Assembly: GCF_000422505.1 (NCBI RefSeq)
Contig: NZ_AULX01000006.1
Span: forward strand, 1 to 64,000
DNA from: Paenibacillus pinihumi DSM 23905 = JCM 16419
Lineage (GTDB): Bacteria > Bacillota > Bacilli > Paenibacillales > Paenibacillaceae
Direction: 5' to 3'
Length of the DNA: 64,000 nt
Shown here: piece after piece, positions 52,901-62,300 of the stretch
Numbering within the stretch: the first letter of the stretch is position 1
How the letters are laid out: each line of letters begins with the position of its first letter
Notes under the pieces: generated by a model
Told to the model about the DNA's origin: nothing
What the model saw: the letters and a program-made list of their open reading frames with translations, nothing else
The model's database searches: none
Program-made: the position numbers and the translations under genes

Positions 52901-55900
52901 GTCTCGACCTTTCCGTTTAGCGCATAAGCACGGCTAATGCTTGCTGCACGCTCTACGGCAGCCGCAAAGCCTCCGCTGCGCGTGTCAAACCCGGTGTTGT
53001 GAACATTGCCTGATGCATAGGCATCTGTAATGTTATATTGGTCTACGGAACCTGCAAAGCCGCCCGTATATGCACCGGTAATGCCTTTGACTGTCAGATT
53101 GCCCGTGGCATATGTCCGCTCAATGGACGCCGCTTCATCCGCGGTCTCGCCCAGCAAGCCTGCGAACCCGCCCGCATAAATCGTGTTATCCTGATTCGTA
53201 TCCTGCACATTTACAGGAATATTTGCGGAAGAGTGTGTTATTTTCGTCTCATCCGCCATACCGACAAATCCGCCAATATGCGCAGATGGCATAACCCCGC
53301 TGCGTGTTACAGCATTTCCGATTTCAATTTTTCCGCCGTTGGTTGCTGCTGCACTGGAGTAATGCATCTCTCCTGCTGTCGCCTTGCCGGCAACACCGCC
53401 CACATGGTAGATGCTGGCGGATTCCGCCTGAATTGCTGTGTCTGTCTTCACATGCACCAGAATACCGCTGTTCTCCCCGGCTGCGCCCCCCGCCGAAGCA
53501 TTCTTGCCGCCGGAAAGCTTCAATTGAGATGCAGCATTGGCGTAATAAATGGAAGCCTTGCTATTTATCCCTGTAATTCCGCCTAGGCTCAAATCTGCGT
53601 TGCCGTCCTCTGTGGTCAGCTGAATCCTGCCGCCTTGAACGTCCGCCTGATAGATTCCATAGTAGAGCGGAATAAGCTGCCCAAAGTCAAAAGCTTTGTT
53701 CAGGTCGTCCGACGACAGACTGCCGGTTATCCCGCCAACTGCGCTTGCCCCGGAGTCCGCTTCAACAGAAATATCCGGTACAACGACAGATTTGCTGAAA
53801 ATGACGTTATCCGACATGCCGGCAATGCCGCCGACTGCAGCATCTGCTCCATCTGCACGGATAACCGCTTGTGTATAGGCATCATACATCGCAGCTTTCG
53901 TTATCCAACCTGCAACGCCGCCCGCAACAGCATTTTTTCTGCCTGCCGAAGCGCTAATCCTTACATTTTCTACGCGAACCTGCCGGATATCATAGGCATC
54001 CGTTCCCTTGCCCTCTTTGATACCGACCACGCCGCCTGCAACCCCGGAGCCTGCAAGCTGTACAAATGCACCGTCTGCTGCTGTACTACTGCCGCTCTTC
54101 TTATCTGGTCCGGCTTCGCTAAATCCTTTCACGGTAATGCCTGATAGTGTGTTGCCCGGCTCAGAGTGGCCAATCACGCCGCCTGCAACAGATTCTTCGC
54201 CGCTGGCTGTAATCCGGCCATCCTTGAAAGTCAGGGTCATATCCTGAGCCTTGCCGGAAACATAACGGCCGATAACTCCGCCAACCACACTGCTCTTGCC
54301 CGCAGCCGAAACGCGGTATTCCTTCACAACACTCGTCGTGAGTCCGGTAACATTCCCGGTCTGCTCACCGAAGATCCCGCCGACAGTTGCACCGTCCGCT
54401 ATGCCTGTAACTTCCCCGTTAACCGCCGTAATTTTATACAGGGCTGCATCCACAGCCATCTTGTTCTTTCCGGCGATGCCGCCAGCAATCGCATTTTCGA
54501 TGCTGCCTGCGATCTTGCTGCCGCCATCCAGCGTAAGCTCAAGCTTCTCCATCCGGCCTGCATTCTCGCCAACGAGGCCGCCGACTGTCTGTCCGTTAAT
54601 CTCCGCCCCATTCAGCAGACGGACGTCAATGTCAGAAATAAGCCCCTGGTTCAGACCAGCCAATGCCCCTGCATGCTGCTTGCCTTCCACAGCAAGCGGC
54701 TCCAGCTTCACATTTCGCACTTCACCCTTCGTCCCAATTACACCGAACAAGCCTGCATAGGCATGATCCGGCAATACGGTCAAGCCGTCGATCAGGTGCC
54801 CCCCTCCTGCAAAGGTACCCTGGAACGCACGGGCTGCGCTGTCTCCTACCGGAATCCATTGCTTGGACTGGATATGGATCGGCTTGGTGATCCGAACCGT
54901 CCGGCCTTCGAAATTGAAGGCTTTCTCACCCGGAACCGTTCCGTTCACAATAGCAGCAAGACCTGCAAGCTCCGCTTCCGTGCTGATTTCAAAATTAATG
55001 GCGTCCTTATCAATCATGTACCAGCGGATATTCTGGTTCACTTCCTCATGGCCGCCTCCGCCGCCGCTATTGGCCGTACGGTTCAGTTCCGGATATTTAT
55101 ACGCTGCATTTAGCGATCCGTATTTCCAGACCGTTGCGAAGTCCCAGCCCGACAAGCCCGGGAATACACTGCGGTCTTCCAGCGTCTCTGCCAAAATTGT
55201 GCTCAGTCTTGCATGGACGTTGAGGAAACGGTGATTGCCTTCCGCAAAATCCGGCAAGTCTTTATTGATGGCTTTGTCTTCATCTTTAATATAGTAAGAT
55301 TTGTACAACAGTTCCTTGCTGGCATTGTCATAGCGTCCTGCAAATCCGCCGGCAAATGCCCCGCTGCCCGCGCTCACCTTGGAAGCAGAGTAGCTGTATG
55401 ATACTTTGCCTGCAACAATACGTCCGATAAAGCCCCCGGCATAGGAATGATCCTTCGCCGCTGCAACCGACTTCGCGGAATAAGAATGATCAATGGTTCC
55501 TGCCGCATGCTCGCCTACGAGGCCGCCGGTAATCGAATAGCTGCCGTCCGCCTTCACATTGGAAGCTGCATAGGATTTTAATATCGCTCCTGTATTGCGC
55601 CCTGCAAGACCACCTGTGAATACAGCATGTCCGGCTGTTCCAAATGTGCGGACAGTAAGGTCATTATCAACATAAGAAGCAGTAATTCTTCCATTATTGT
55701 CGCCCGCCAGCCCGCCTGTCAGCGTGCCTTCCCCTTCAATGCCCATATTGGCATTCGTATAGGCATAATAGATGGCACCGGCTTCCGTGTTCATCCCGAC
55801 CAGACCACCGGCAATGGAGTTTGCTCCCTTGGATACGAGCGAATTTTTCTCGGTAATGCTGCTGTTGGCAATCAGACTGCTGTTCTCGCCAGCCATTCCC

Positions 55901-58900
55901 CCAATTACCGCGGATGGCGCACTTGACTGAATGCTTCCTGAAACCCGGCTGGCTTGAATCGTACTGACACCCGTTGCCGGATCAGCAATCGTATCGCCGT
56001 CACGCGCCGCGTTGCGTCCGATAAAGCCGCCGATAACGGCTTGTTGTGCGGATGGATTGGCCCTAATGTTCAGCTCAGTCACGTAGGTTCCCGTAATAAC
56101 CGCCCCATTCGTGCCCTGGTTATAACCGGCGATACCGCCTGCCAATGCCTTTTCCCCGTTCAAAATAAGATTAATCTTATGACCCACCAGCTTCTCTGCC
56201 TTAGTACGGACACTATGTCCGATCAGTCCGCCGATGTGGCCCTCCGTTCCCGCCGCTGTCGTAGACAGCATCACATTTTCGGCATTTACCGTCATGGCAT
56301 CGCCAACAAGACGGGAATCCTCGGCTTTGCCCGCTATCCCCCCGGCCGCTGCCTTCGGCCCTTGAACGGAAAGCGCGGCGTAGTCCGGTATTACAGCCTG
56401 GACGATCGAATTCGAGATCACCGCATTTTTCGCCGAACCCGCGATACCTCCGATAGCCGATTCGGCTCCGGTTGTATGAAGCAACTGCCCGTCTCCTGCA
56501 AGCACCACGGAATCTGCAATCATTGCTGTAAGTCCTGTTGCCGTGTCTGTCTCCAGACGTCCCGCAATGCCTCCGGCCTCAGTCTTTTCACCAGTTGCCT
56601 TGATGGCTGCATAACTGGACTGGCCCGCAGTCAGCACACCCGTATTCAACCCCGCGATAGCGCCAAGCCTGTTATCGGCCCCTGAAGAAGTGATCGTCAC
56701 CTTCTCTGCCAACGCATGATCAACAGACGCTCTGTTTTCGCCGAATACGCCGCCGATCCGGTTATCCTGCCCGCTGCTGCCAAGGGTAATATCCTTCACG
56801 TCCAGCGTGCTGGCTCCCGCTTGAAGCGTTCCTTTGTTCGTTCCCGCAACCCCGCCGGCGCTGATCGAAGCCGCATTCAGGTTCAGCTCAAGCTGCTCCA
56901 CTGACGCAAACAAATCTGAAGTTTCATTCGTTCCGGCTATCCCGCCGATCAGGCTGTCCGATGCCTTGACATCCACAGCCACATGGTGTACTGCAATCGG
57001 CATCTCCGAAGAACCGACCACAGCATCCTTGGTCAATTGGCCTGCTATGGCCCCGAATGTATAGCCGCTTCTGCCCTCTTCTGTTATTAGAGTGATCCGC
57101 GTAGCCCCACTGTCTGTTAAAGCCAATTGGGCACTGTTCACACCGATAATCCCCCCGGCAATGATATCATCCCTGCCGTCAGCCGGTGCCACAGCTGCTT
57201 CGTCCAGCTCCGCTGCAAATGTAACACTGCTGCTCGCCTCGTGATCCGCCGCTCCAACCACTGCTTTGGAGATCACGCCTTCCGCACGTCCTGCTACTCC
57301 GCCCGCCACACTGCGGGGACTGGCTTGAAGTGCAAGATGGCGCACCTGAACATCCGTGATCGTCCCGTTCGCATGGCCTGCCACGCCCCCAAGCGTGCCA
57401 TCCGCTGTAATAGAGGCAAAATTCGCAGAAGTATTGCCTGCTGTTGCCTTCGTGATTGTGCCGCCATCCAGATAACCGGCAATTCCGCCCGTATAGGCGC
57501 CAGCCTTGCCATGAACCTTCATACGGCCAGTAAAAGACGTATTGGATATCGTTGTCCCGTTATGGTATGCACCGATAATACCGCCGGTAAAAACCCCGGA
57601 CTCCGCGCCGGACCCGTCTGCGGTGACCTGAATCTCATGTGCAAATACCGCACCATCGATTGCAGTATCTGCAAACTGGCTGCCGTCAACGCGGCCGATA
57701 TAGCCCCCGGTATACAGGTTCGTCTGTCCATTTACAGAGATGTCCCCTGTGCTGACAACATTCGTTGGGGCCTCCCCTGCCGAAGCAGCATAAGCCTGAT
57801 TGGATACTATGCCTCCCGTATAAACACCTGTACCGCCTTCAACGGTCAGTTTGCCCCGGTTGTCATAGGCTTCCGCTGCGGTATGATCCAACAGCAGCCG
57901 CTGACTGGCAAATCCAATCAGACCACCCGTATAGGCTTCATTCGGGCTGCCGGTTACAGATACAGCAGCCGTATTGCCCGCTGTGCCCAAAAAGCGCAGC
58001 TCGCCCGTAATGCTTCCGATCAGACCGCCTGTGTAGACCTGAGATTGCCCTGAAGCGGACAGCTCAACTTCATTGGAAAAGCTGTGGCCCCATGTAAAGC
58101 TGCTGTCAATCCGTCCGGCAATTCCGCCCGTATGGACATTGGCGCCCCCATGATTGGCAACCGGGGCACTGCTCGCAAACTGAACCTGAAATAACGGGTC
58201 AGTCTGCCCGGCACCGATCTCTCCGATCAGCCCTCCTGCGTAAGAGCCGAGTGCCTGCGGAGCTTGAATCGCAACCGCCCCGCTGTTGCCAGACAATTCC
58301 GAGAAGGTAATTTCTGAGCCGGCCCGGCCGACAAGCCCCCCGGCATAATTGTGCTGTCCTTGCTCTGCTGTAATAGCACCTGTATTAGTTACCGGCGTAT
58401 TTTCTTCATCCATGCGCAGGGAGCCTTCGGCGTAGCCGACCACTCCTCCCGCATAGACATCTCCGCTTCCGCCGCTTTTCGTAGCAACCGCTCCATGATT
58501 CTCCGACTTTTTGATCTTCAGACCGGCAAGTCCGCCGTGGCCTGCAATCCCTCCAGCCATAGCTGTGGAGCCTGTTGCCGTAATACCGGCTTCATTGACA
58601 GAACTGGATATAGACCCGTCTCCTGCGCCGACAATTCCGCCGGCATGAACCTTATCGTTTTCCTCTTGAACCCGGATCGGGATATGATTCGTAATCTGGT
58701 AGACAATGCTGTTGTCAGTCATCTTGCCGACAGCAGCACCGGCATATACGTCATGGCCCGGACTCGCAGCCGTCAAGCTGCCATCGGCAGCGAATTCGAA
58801 GCCGCCTACCGTTCCGCCCTCCATATATCCGACAAGCCCCCAATAGCTGTGGCTGCTGGAGACATGCATGCCGGAAATCGTAAATACCTTCCCGCCTTCG

Positions 58901-59244
58901 GCAATCAGTGTGCCCTTGAAGGGATGATCGGCATTGCCGATTGGCGTCCATAAATAATCGGACAAGTCCAGGTTGCGGTCGATTTCCAAAATTTTGCCGC
59001 TGAAGCCGTTTATCGCATCGCCCGTGTCCGATATGCCATCATTCACCAGCTTGGCTACACCTGCGAGCTTTTCCTTGGAATCAATTGTAAAGGTTACGTA
59101 AGTCTCGTTGTACCAGTCCGTTTGGGCATAGCCGTCCCAGCTCTCAGGACCTGCCTTGGCCATATAGACACCTGCGAGAGCCGCAATCGACAAGCACATT
59201 ACGGCAATGGCAAGTTTGTACACCGATGATCGCTTCGCTATCAT
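49942..59244 (-). CDS. Giant GLUG-repeat surface protein with SLH anchor
   Basis: 3100 aa. Signal/anchor at 1-31 (MIAKRSSVYKLAIAVMCLSIAALAGVYMA). Residues ~60-2560 consist of dozens of GLUG-type repeats (pattern aGGivGxxxGxixxs), predicting a very long right-handed beta-helix fibre. Examples are AGGIAGHGGLAGLKIK, TGGLVGEHAAGTIDHSYS and AGGFIGRIVAGKVSYSYS. A second entry module (STEAELAGLAAIVNG ~1365) suggests internal duplication of the whole array. Two chitobiase-C-type modules (VIYYTLDGKQPTEQS; IIYYTTDGSTPTVNS, ~2690-2860) and SLH repeats (~2890-3100: LFKPDAAMTRYELVG, GILQGYPNGTFGGEKPLTRAEF, GYVKGFPDGTFRPDSKLSRAEAV) end it. The SLH region should bind pyruvylated wall polymer. Probably an adhesin or matrix fibre; partner unknown. 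Confidence 0.88.
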   Translation of the reverse strand: MIAKRSSVYKLAIAVMCLSIAALAGVYMAKAGPESWDGYAQTDWYNETYVTFTIDSKEKLAGVAKLVNDGISDTGDAINGFSGKILEIDRNLDLSDYLWTPIGNADHPFKGTLIAEGGKVFTISGMHVSSSHSYWGLVGYMEGGTVGGFEFAADGSLTAASPGHDVYAGAAVGKMTDNSIVYQITNHIPIRVQEENDKVHAGGIVGAGDGSISSSVNEAGITATGSTAMAGGIAGHGGLAGLKIKKSENHGAVATKSGGSGDVYAGGVVGYAEGSLRMDEENTPVTNTGAITAEQGQHNYAGGLVGRAGSEITFSELSGNSGAVAIQAPQALGSYAGGLIGEIGAGQTDPLFQVQFASSAPVANHGGANVHTGGIAGRIDSSFTWGHSFSNEVELSASGQSQVYTGGLIGSITGELRFLGTAGNTAAVSVTGSPNEAYTGGLIGFASQRLLLDHTAAEAYDNRGKLTVEGGTGVYTGGIVSNQAYAASAGEAPTNVVSTGDISVNGQTNLYTGGYIGRVDGSQFADTAIDGAVFAHEIQVTADGSGAESGVFTGGIIGAYHNGTTISNTSFTGRMKVHGKAGAYTGGIAGYLDGGTITKATAGNTSANFASITADGTLGGVAGHANGTITDVQVRHLALQASPRSVAGGVAGRAEGVISKAVVGAADHEASSSVTFAAELDEAAVAPADGRDDIIAGGIIGVNSAQLALTDSGATRITLITEEGRSGYTFGAIAGQLTKDAVVGSSEMPIAVHHVAVDVKASDSLIGGIAGTNETSDLFASVEQLELNLNAASISAGGVAGTNKGTLQAGASTLDVKDITLGSSGQDNRIGGVFGENRASVDHALAEKVTITSSGADNRLGAIAGLNTGVLTAGQSSYAAIKATGEKTEAGGIAGRLETDTATGLTAMIADSVVLAGDGQLLHTTGAESAIGGIAGSAKNAVISNSIVQAVIPDYAALSVQGPKAAAGGIAGKAEDSRLVGDAMTVNAENVMLSTTAAGTEGHIGGLIGHSVRTKAEKLVGHKINLILNGEKALAGGIAGYNQGTNGAVITGTYVTELNIRANPSAQQAVIGGFIGRNAARDGDTIADPATGVSTIQASRVSGSIQSSAPSAVIGGMAGENSSLIANSSITEKNSLVSKGANSIAGGLVGMNTEAGAIYYAYTNANMGIEGEGTLTGGLAGDNNGRITASYVDNDLTVRTFGTAGHAVFTGGLAGRNTGAILKSYAASNVKADGSYSITGGLVGEHAAGTIDHSYSAKSVAAAKDHSYAGGFIGRIVAGKVSYSYSASKVSAGSGAFAGGFAGRYDNASKELLYKSYYIKDEDKAINKDLPDFAEGNHRFLNVHARLSTILAETLEDRSVFPGLSGWDFATVWKYGSLNAAYKYPELNRTANSGGGGGHEEVNQNIRWYMIDKDAINFEISTEAELAGLAAIVNGTVPGEKAFNFEGRTVRITKPIHIQSKQWIPVGDSAARAFQGTFAGGGHLIDGLTVLPDHAYAGLFGVIGTKGEVRNVKLEPLAVEGKQHAGALAGLNQGLISDIDVRLLNGAEINGQTVGGLVGENAGRMEKLELTLDGGSKIAGSIENAIAGGIAGKNKMAVDAALYKITAVNGEVTGIADGATVGGIFGEQTGNVTGLTTSVVKEYRVSAAGKSSVVGGVIGRYVSGKAQDMTLTFKDGRITASGEESVAGGVIGHSEPGNTLSGITVKGFSEAGPDKKSGSSTAADGAFVQLAGSGVAGGVVGIKEGKGTDAYDIRQVRVENVRISASAGRKNAVAGGVAGWITKAAMYDAYTQAVIRADGADAAVGGIAGMSDNVIFSKSVVVPDISVEADSGASAVGGITGSLSSDDLNKAFDFGQLIPLYYGIYQADVQGGRIQLTTEDGNADLSLGGITGINSKASIYYANAASQLKLSGGKNASAGGAAGENSGILVHVKTDTAIQAESASIYHVGGVAGKATAGEMHYSSAAATNGGKIEIGNAVTRSGVMPSAHIGGFVGMADETKITHSSANIPVNVQDTNQDNTIYAGGFAGLLGETADEAASIERTYATGNLTVKGITGAYTGGFAGSVDQYNITDAYASGNVHNTGFDTRSGGFAAAVERAASISRAYALNGKVETFGINHATRAYAGGFAGYNDGQLSKVYAHVPTLSINVSGANVYKGSLLGYQFRQGKLTDSTYTGAATPVGYNLGQTVSVTSVEAADMTAVRSWNFELDTLFLNEAANDGLVIRTAPQLAGSVHVLNETGLPYYKLFNRTAETKPEFGSIRLAADIDLAGRAWVPFDSFNGVFDGDGHVISGLQILGTENSGPSAFMKQNKGTVTNLRFDNASVTGGAHTAVVAGMNEQGAVIRNIVIKNAKVKGTDYTGGVAGDNKGSLTQIQVSGLTLESNGIAGGLAGNNNGTITKSQVNVGITAAGTSAGGATGVNAGRISSVTTAGHITVKSAHAEQAVLVGGIAGANLAGAAIDHSFSYADLLTEAAEVQTGGITGLNAGEISFSYYSGRADSRGTAKSWNGGIAGYADGGTMGNVWSAGEIIASVNGKHVPGVTFIGGIAGQKTDAGAISNSVYNKQQLKQDTAYYNSQLRPVAGSGDDAKGLLAKELAHGILPSQLDAAGWKAAQGYYPQLIAFYGADNSAISAVAVMLDDKDTINHIHSSFELTGWGVTWSASPAEAAIEKQSGKVTGTLKTAGTAVLTAAAGETKRQIVIHAPAIKYAETAKTPSVVSGDTSFTDQVSVVLGVQEPDAVIYYTLDGKQPTEQSALYTGPVVLKQTTTIKAIAVASEKELSDVFTGVWTKQAPPVFGGGGGVYIPEKQDKPVIQVYTGQKPVSTGKDAPVVIARNSKLTLTAPAGQIIYYTTDGSTPTVNSQQYKGEIIITGNVTIKAITSKDNQVMTMRYEVANAGYELKGNASQIKYMTGYSNNLFKPDAAMTRYELVGALAPLLDKENVTVASLFSDVGEKQSDEIAFFASAGILQGYPNGTFGGEKPLTRAEFVVMLSRVLHLDVSERYQAGGAGNGADSAAGTGALLDVKVHWSAPYVQAFVKEGYVKGFPDGTFRPDSKLSRAEAVVLINRIIGAEKKKLPAKYNDLSPSHWAYEDIMPVVQ

Positions 59245-59327
59245 TCATGCACCGCCTCAAATAGATTGTGAACCTTGCAATGGGATTGAGCAGCTAGAAT
59301 CTATGTACATCTTCTGTGAGCAGATAT

Positions 59328-59360
59328 ACCCACACAAGCCTGACTGCTGCTTGTGTGGGT
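59328..59360. terminator. Hairpin between the two giant SLH genes
   Basis: A 12-bp stem (ACCCACACAAGC / GCTTGTGTGGGT) just after the upstream SLH gene. No T run, so termination may be partial; it might reduce read-through into the GLUG gene. Confidence 0.45.
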
Positions 59361-59370
59361 ACGCTTGACT

Positions 59371-62300
59371 TTAGGATTTTCCGGTTATGAATTGATCCAG
59401 ACGAATAGCAATGGCCGCTGCTTGTGCCCGGGTAAGTACGCCCTGCGGATTAATGCTGCCGTTCTCCCCGCGAATCAGGCCCTGCTTGATCGTCAGCGCA
59501 ACCGGCTTGCGCGCCCAGGCCGGAATTTCCGCTCCGTCCTTGAACTCGCCCAGGATGCGTTCCGTCTCCTGATCTGACAATTCCTCTGCCAGACCAAGCA
59601 CGCCCAGCATGCGTCCTGCCATTGTCATCGCTTCGATCCGGGACAGGGCGGCATTCGGCTCATAAGCTCCGTTTGCCTTGCCGGTAACGATGCCCAGTTC
59701 GGCTGCAACGGACACGCTGCGGCTGAACCAGTCCTTCTCAGCTACATCGGTAAAGCCTCCTACCGCTGTCCGGTTCAGCCATCCGCCCACCCGAAGCAGA
59801 ATGGTCGGATATTCAGCCCGTGTGATCCGGCTGTCCGGCTCAAAGCGGTCTGCGCTTTTGCCAAGGACAAACAGCTTCGCTGATGCTTCCTGAATGCTCT
59901 GCTGCCCCCAGAAGGTGGCTGCAACATCCTTGAACACCTTTCCGCTGCCTCCTAAGAAGCCGATGCTGCCCGATCCTGTCAAATGAATACGGGCGTATGT
60001 CTTGCCATTGATCTGCTCCAGTTTCCAAGGCACTGTCGTCCAGCTTCCATTCTCGCTTCTGAGAATAACCGCCGAGATCTCCCCTGCCTTCACATGCTCC
60101 GGCAAGGCAATCGCTGCATTCACAAATGGAAGGAATCCGGATTCCGGAAGATTGATCTTAATGGCTGTGCCCTGGTCTCCGCCAAGCAGTGAAACCTTCA
60201 AGCCGTTTGCCACTGTCTTGAGTCCGCTGACCGATACAGCGCTGCTCGCGCCAATCTGGATATGAAGGTCCCCGTTCAGACCTGCCAGCTTGTCAGGCCC
60301 AAGTTCAACAGCCGCTCCCGGCAGCTCCAGACGAAGCTTGCTCTTCTTGGTGCGAAGCTGTTCTACATTACTCTTGTCTATAAGCAGGTCATAGCTGCTT
60401 GCTGATGTATCCTTCGCAGAAATAATCAAATCGGATGATTCCTTGATGTTCACCTGACCGGATTTCAAATGAAGGCGCGCTTCATTGCCTGTACGCTCAG
60501 CCTTCACCTTCTGTCCGTCCACGCTCACTTCGACCGGGCCTGTATTCACAACCGGGCCGCCGCCTCCGCCGCCAAAGCCGCCGCCACCTGTATTGCCTGG
60601 CGCAGACCATACTTTTGCCGTCAGCTTGGAGGAAAGCGCAGTCGCTTGCTTGCTCTGCGTCAATCTCTTGGCGACGAGCACACTGTCGCCTTCACTTGCG
60701 CTAATTTCACCGCTGGCAGGAAGTATGCTCCAACTGCTCAAATCCTCCAGATACACCGGAAGCGCGACACTCGTGCCTTTGGCAAAAACTTTATAAACAA
60801 GCTGCTGCCCGTCCATATCTCCCGTGCCGCTCACCGTAAGTTTAGTCTTGCCCGGCTCGCCCTGGATTGCTGAAGAGGCTGCTGTGATGCTGTCCAATCC
60901 CTTTACGGCAGCAAGAGCAAGTGCGTTTAACGAGACCTCATCCGTTACCTGATAGGTGGCTTCAATTACACTGCCGCCCGTTACAAGTCCGGTTACACGT
61001 CCTGTATCTGTAACCTGAACGGAATCTCCTTTTTGAAGCTTATAGCTCAGACGCTTATCACCCGCAGGAATGGCAACCTCTTTGAATTTTGGCTTGCCGC
61101 CTGCATCCTTGCCGGTGGCTACTTTCAGGAAAGCCTGAAGGGACTGGCTTTCGCCAGGCTGTACCGCCTTCACTTCCTTGATGACCAGCGCCGCCGGAAT
61201 TTCGAAGCGGTCATTGGAGATTTGCACGGTGGCCTGATTCCCGTTGCCTGCGCCATCCATAGCTATAAATTCCAGCACGGCAGTCGGATCGGCCGAAGCA
61301 ATCTCAACCGCTGCGTCGAACTTGCCGTCATCTCCCACCTCAATCAGCTTGCCGTTTACTTTCAGGCTCGCATCATTGGAGGTTGTGCCGGACACCTTGA
61401 TCTTGCCGTTCGTTGTCCGCTCCCCGGTTAAAGGCTGGTCAATATACAGCACCGGAGCAATCGTATCGACGGTCAAGTACAGCATGGTAACCGACTTATC
61501 GCGGGTTTTCTTGTTTCTTGCTATCAATTCAATCGCATAGGGCCCGTCTGTTTTGAATTGATCCAGCTTTAGCGTCCCTTTGCTGCCCGCACCACTGCTG
61601 GCAAGCACTGTCTTCCCGAGTGATTTCTCCTCATAGAAGGCTTCAATCTCGATATCCTTCTGATCAGCAGTAATCTCCAGAACCTGCTCCAACTTGCCGG
61701 TCAGCAGCTCCGTATACGCCCCCGGGGCTGTTACCGTTCCCGAATCGGATCGGATACCCAGCACCGGTTTTTTCGGAACAGGAAGCAATTTCTGCAAGCT
61801 GACAGACTGCTCGGCAAAATGATAGTTTTCATTCTTGTCCGCTTCCTTAGGCGGCTTGGCTGCTACCGTGATGGCGGCTATATATTCCTGTCCGGTCTGA
61901 AGTCCGGTATATTTCACATCCTTCAAATCCAGGACTGTCCCTTCCAGGCTTGCCGTGTTGATATTGTCGGAAGTGGATGTGGCACTCCAGCCGCCAATAA
62001 GAATCCCTTCATAGCGGCCGCTGGCGCTGTTCCAGTTGGGGGCAAGCTCTTCTGCCGTAAACAGCAGATCGCCAAAGCTCTCCACCTTCTCCAGCTTCCC
62101 GTTCTTGCTTTGCAGAGCTTCAATCATGTAGCTTTGCTCAAAGCTGTCCTGTCCCGGCTTGCGTGCTCCGGGTTTGAAGGACAGAGCGAACAATCCGTTG
62201 CCTGCCGGTTCGATTTCGACATCGCTCACCTTATTCGGAGCGAGCGGGTCGATGATGTCGAACTTCTCTGCCGAAGTCTTCGTGCCAAACGACGTGTGGG

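Noticed and set aside
49942-59244. CRISPR-like array because of the regular repeats
   Set aside because: The periodicity is of protein GLUG motifs with variable DNA; there are no identical short repeats with unique spacers.
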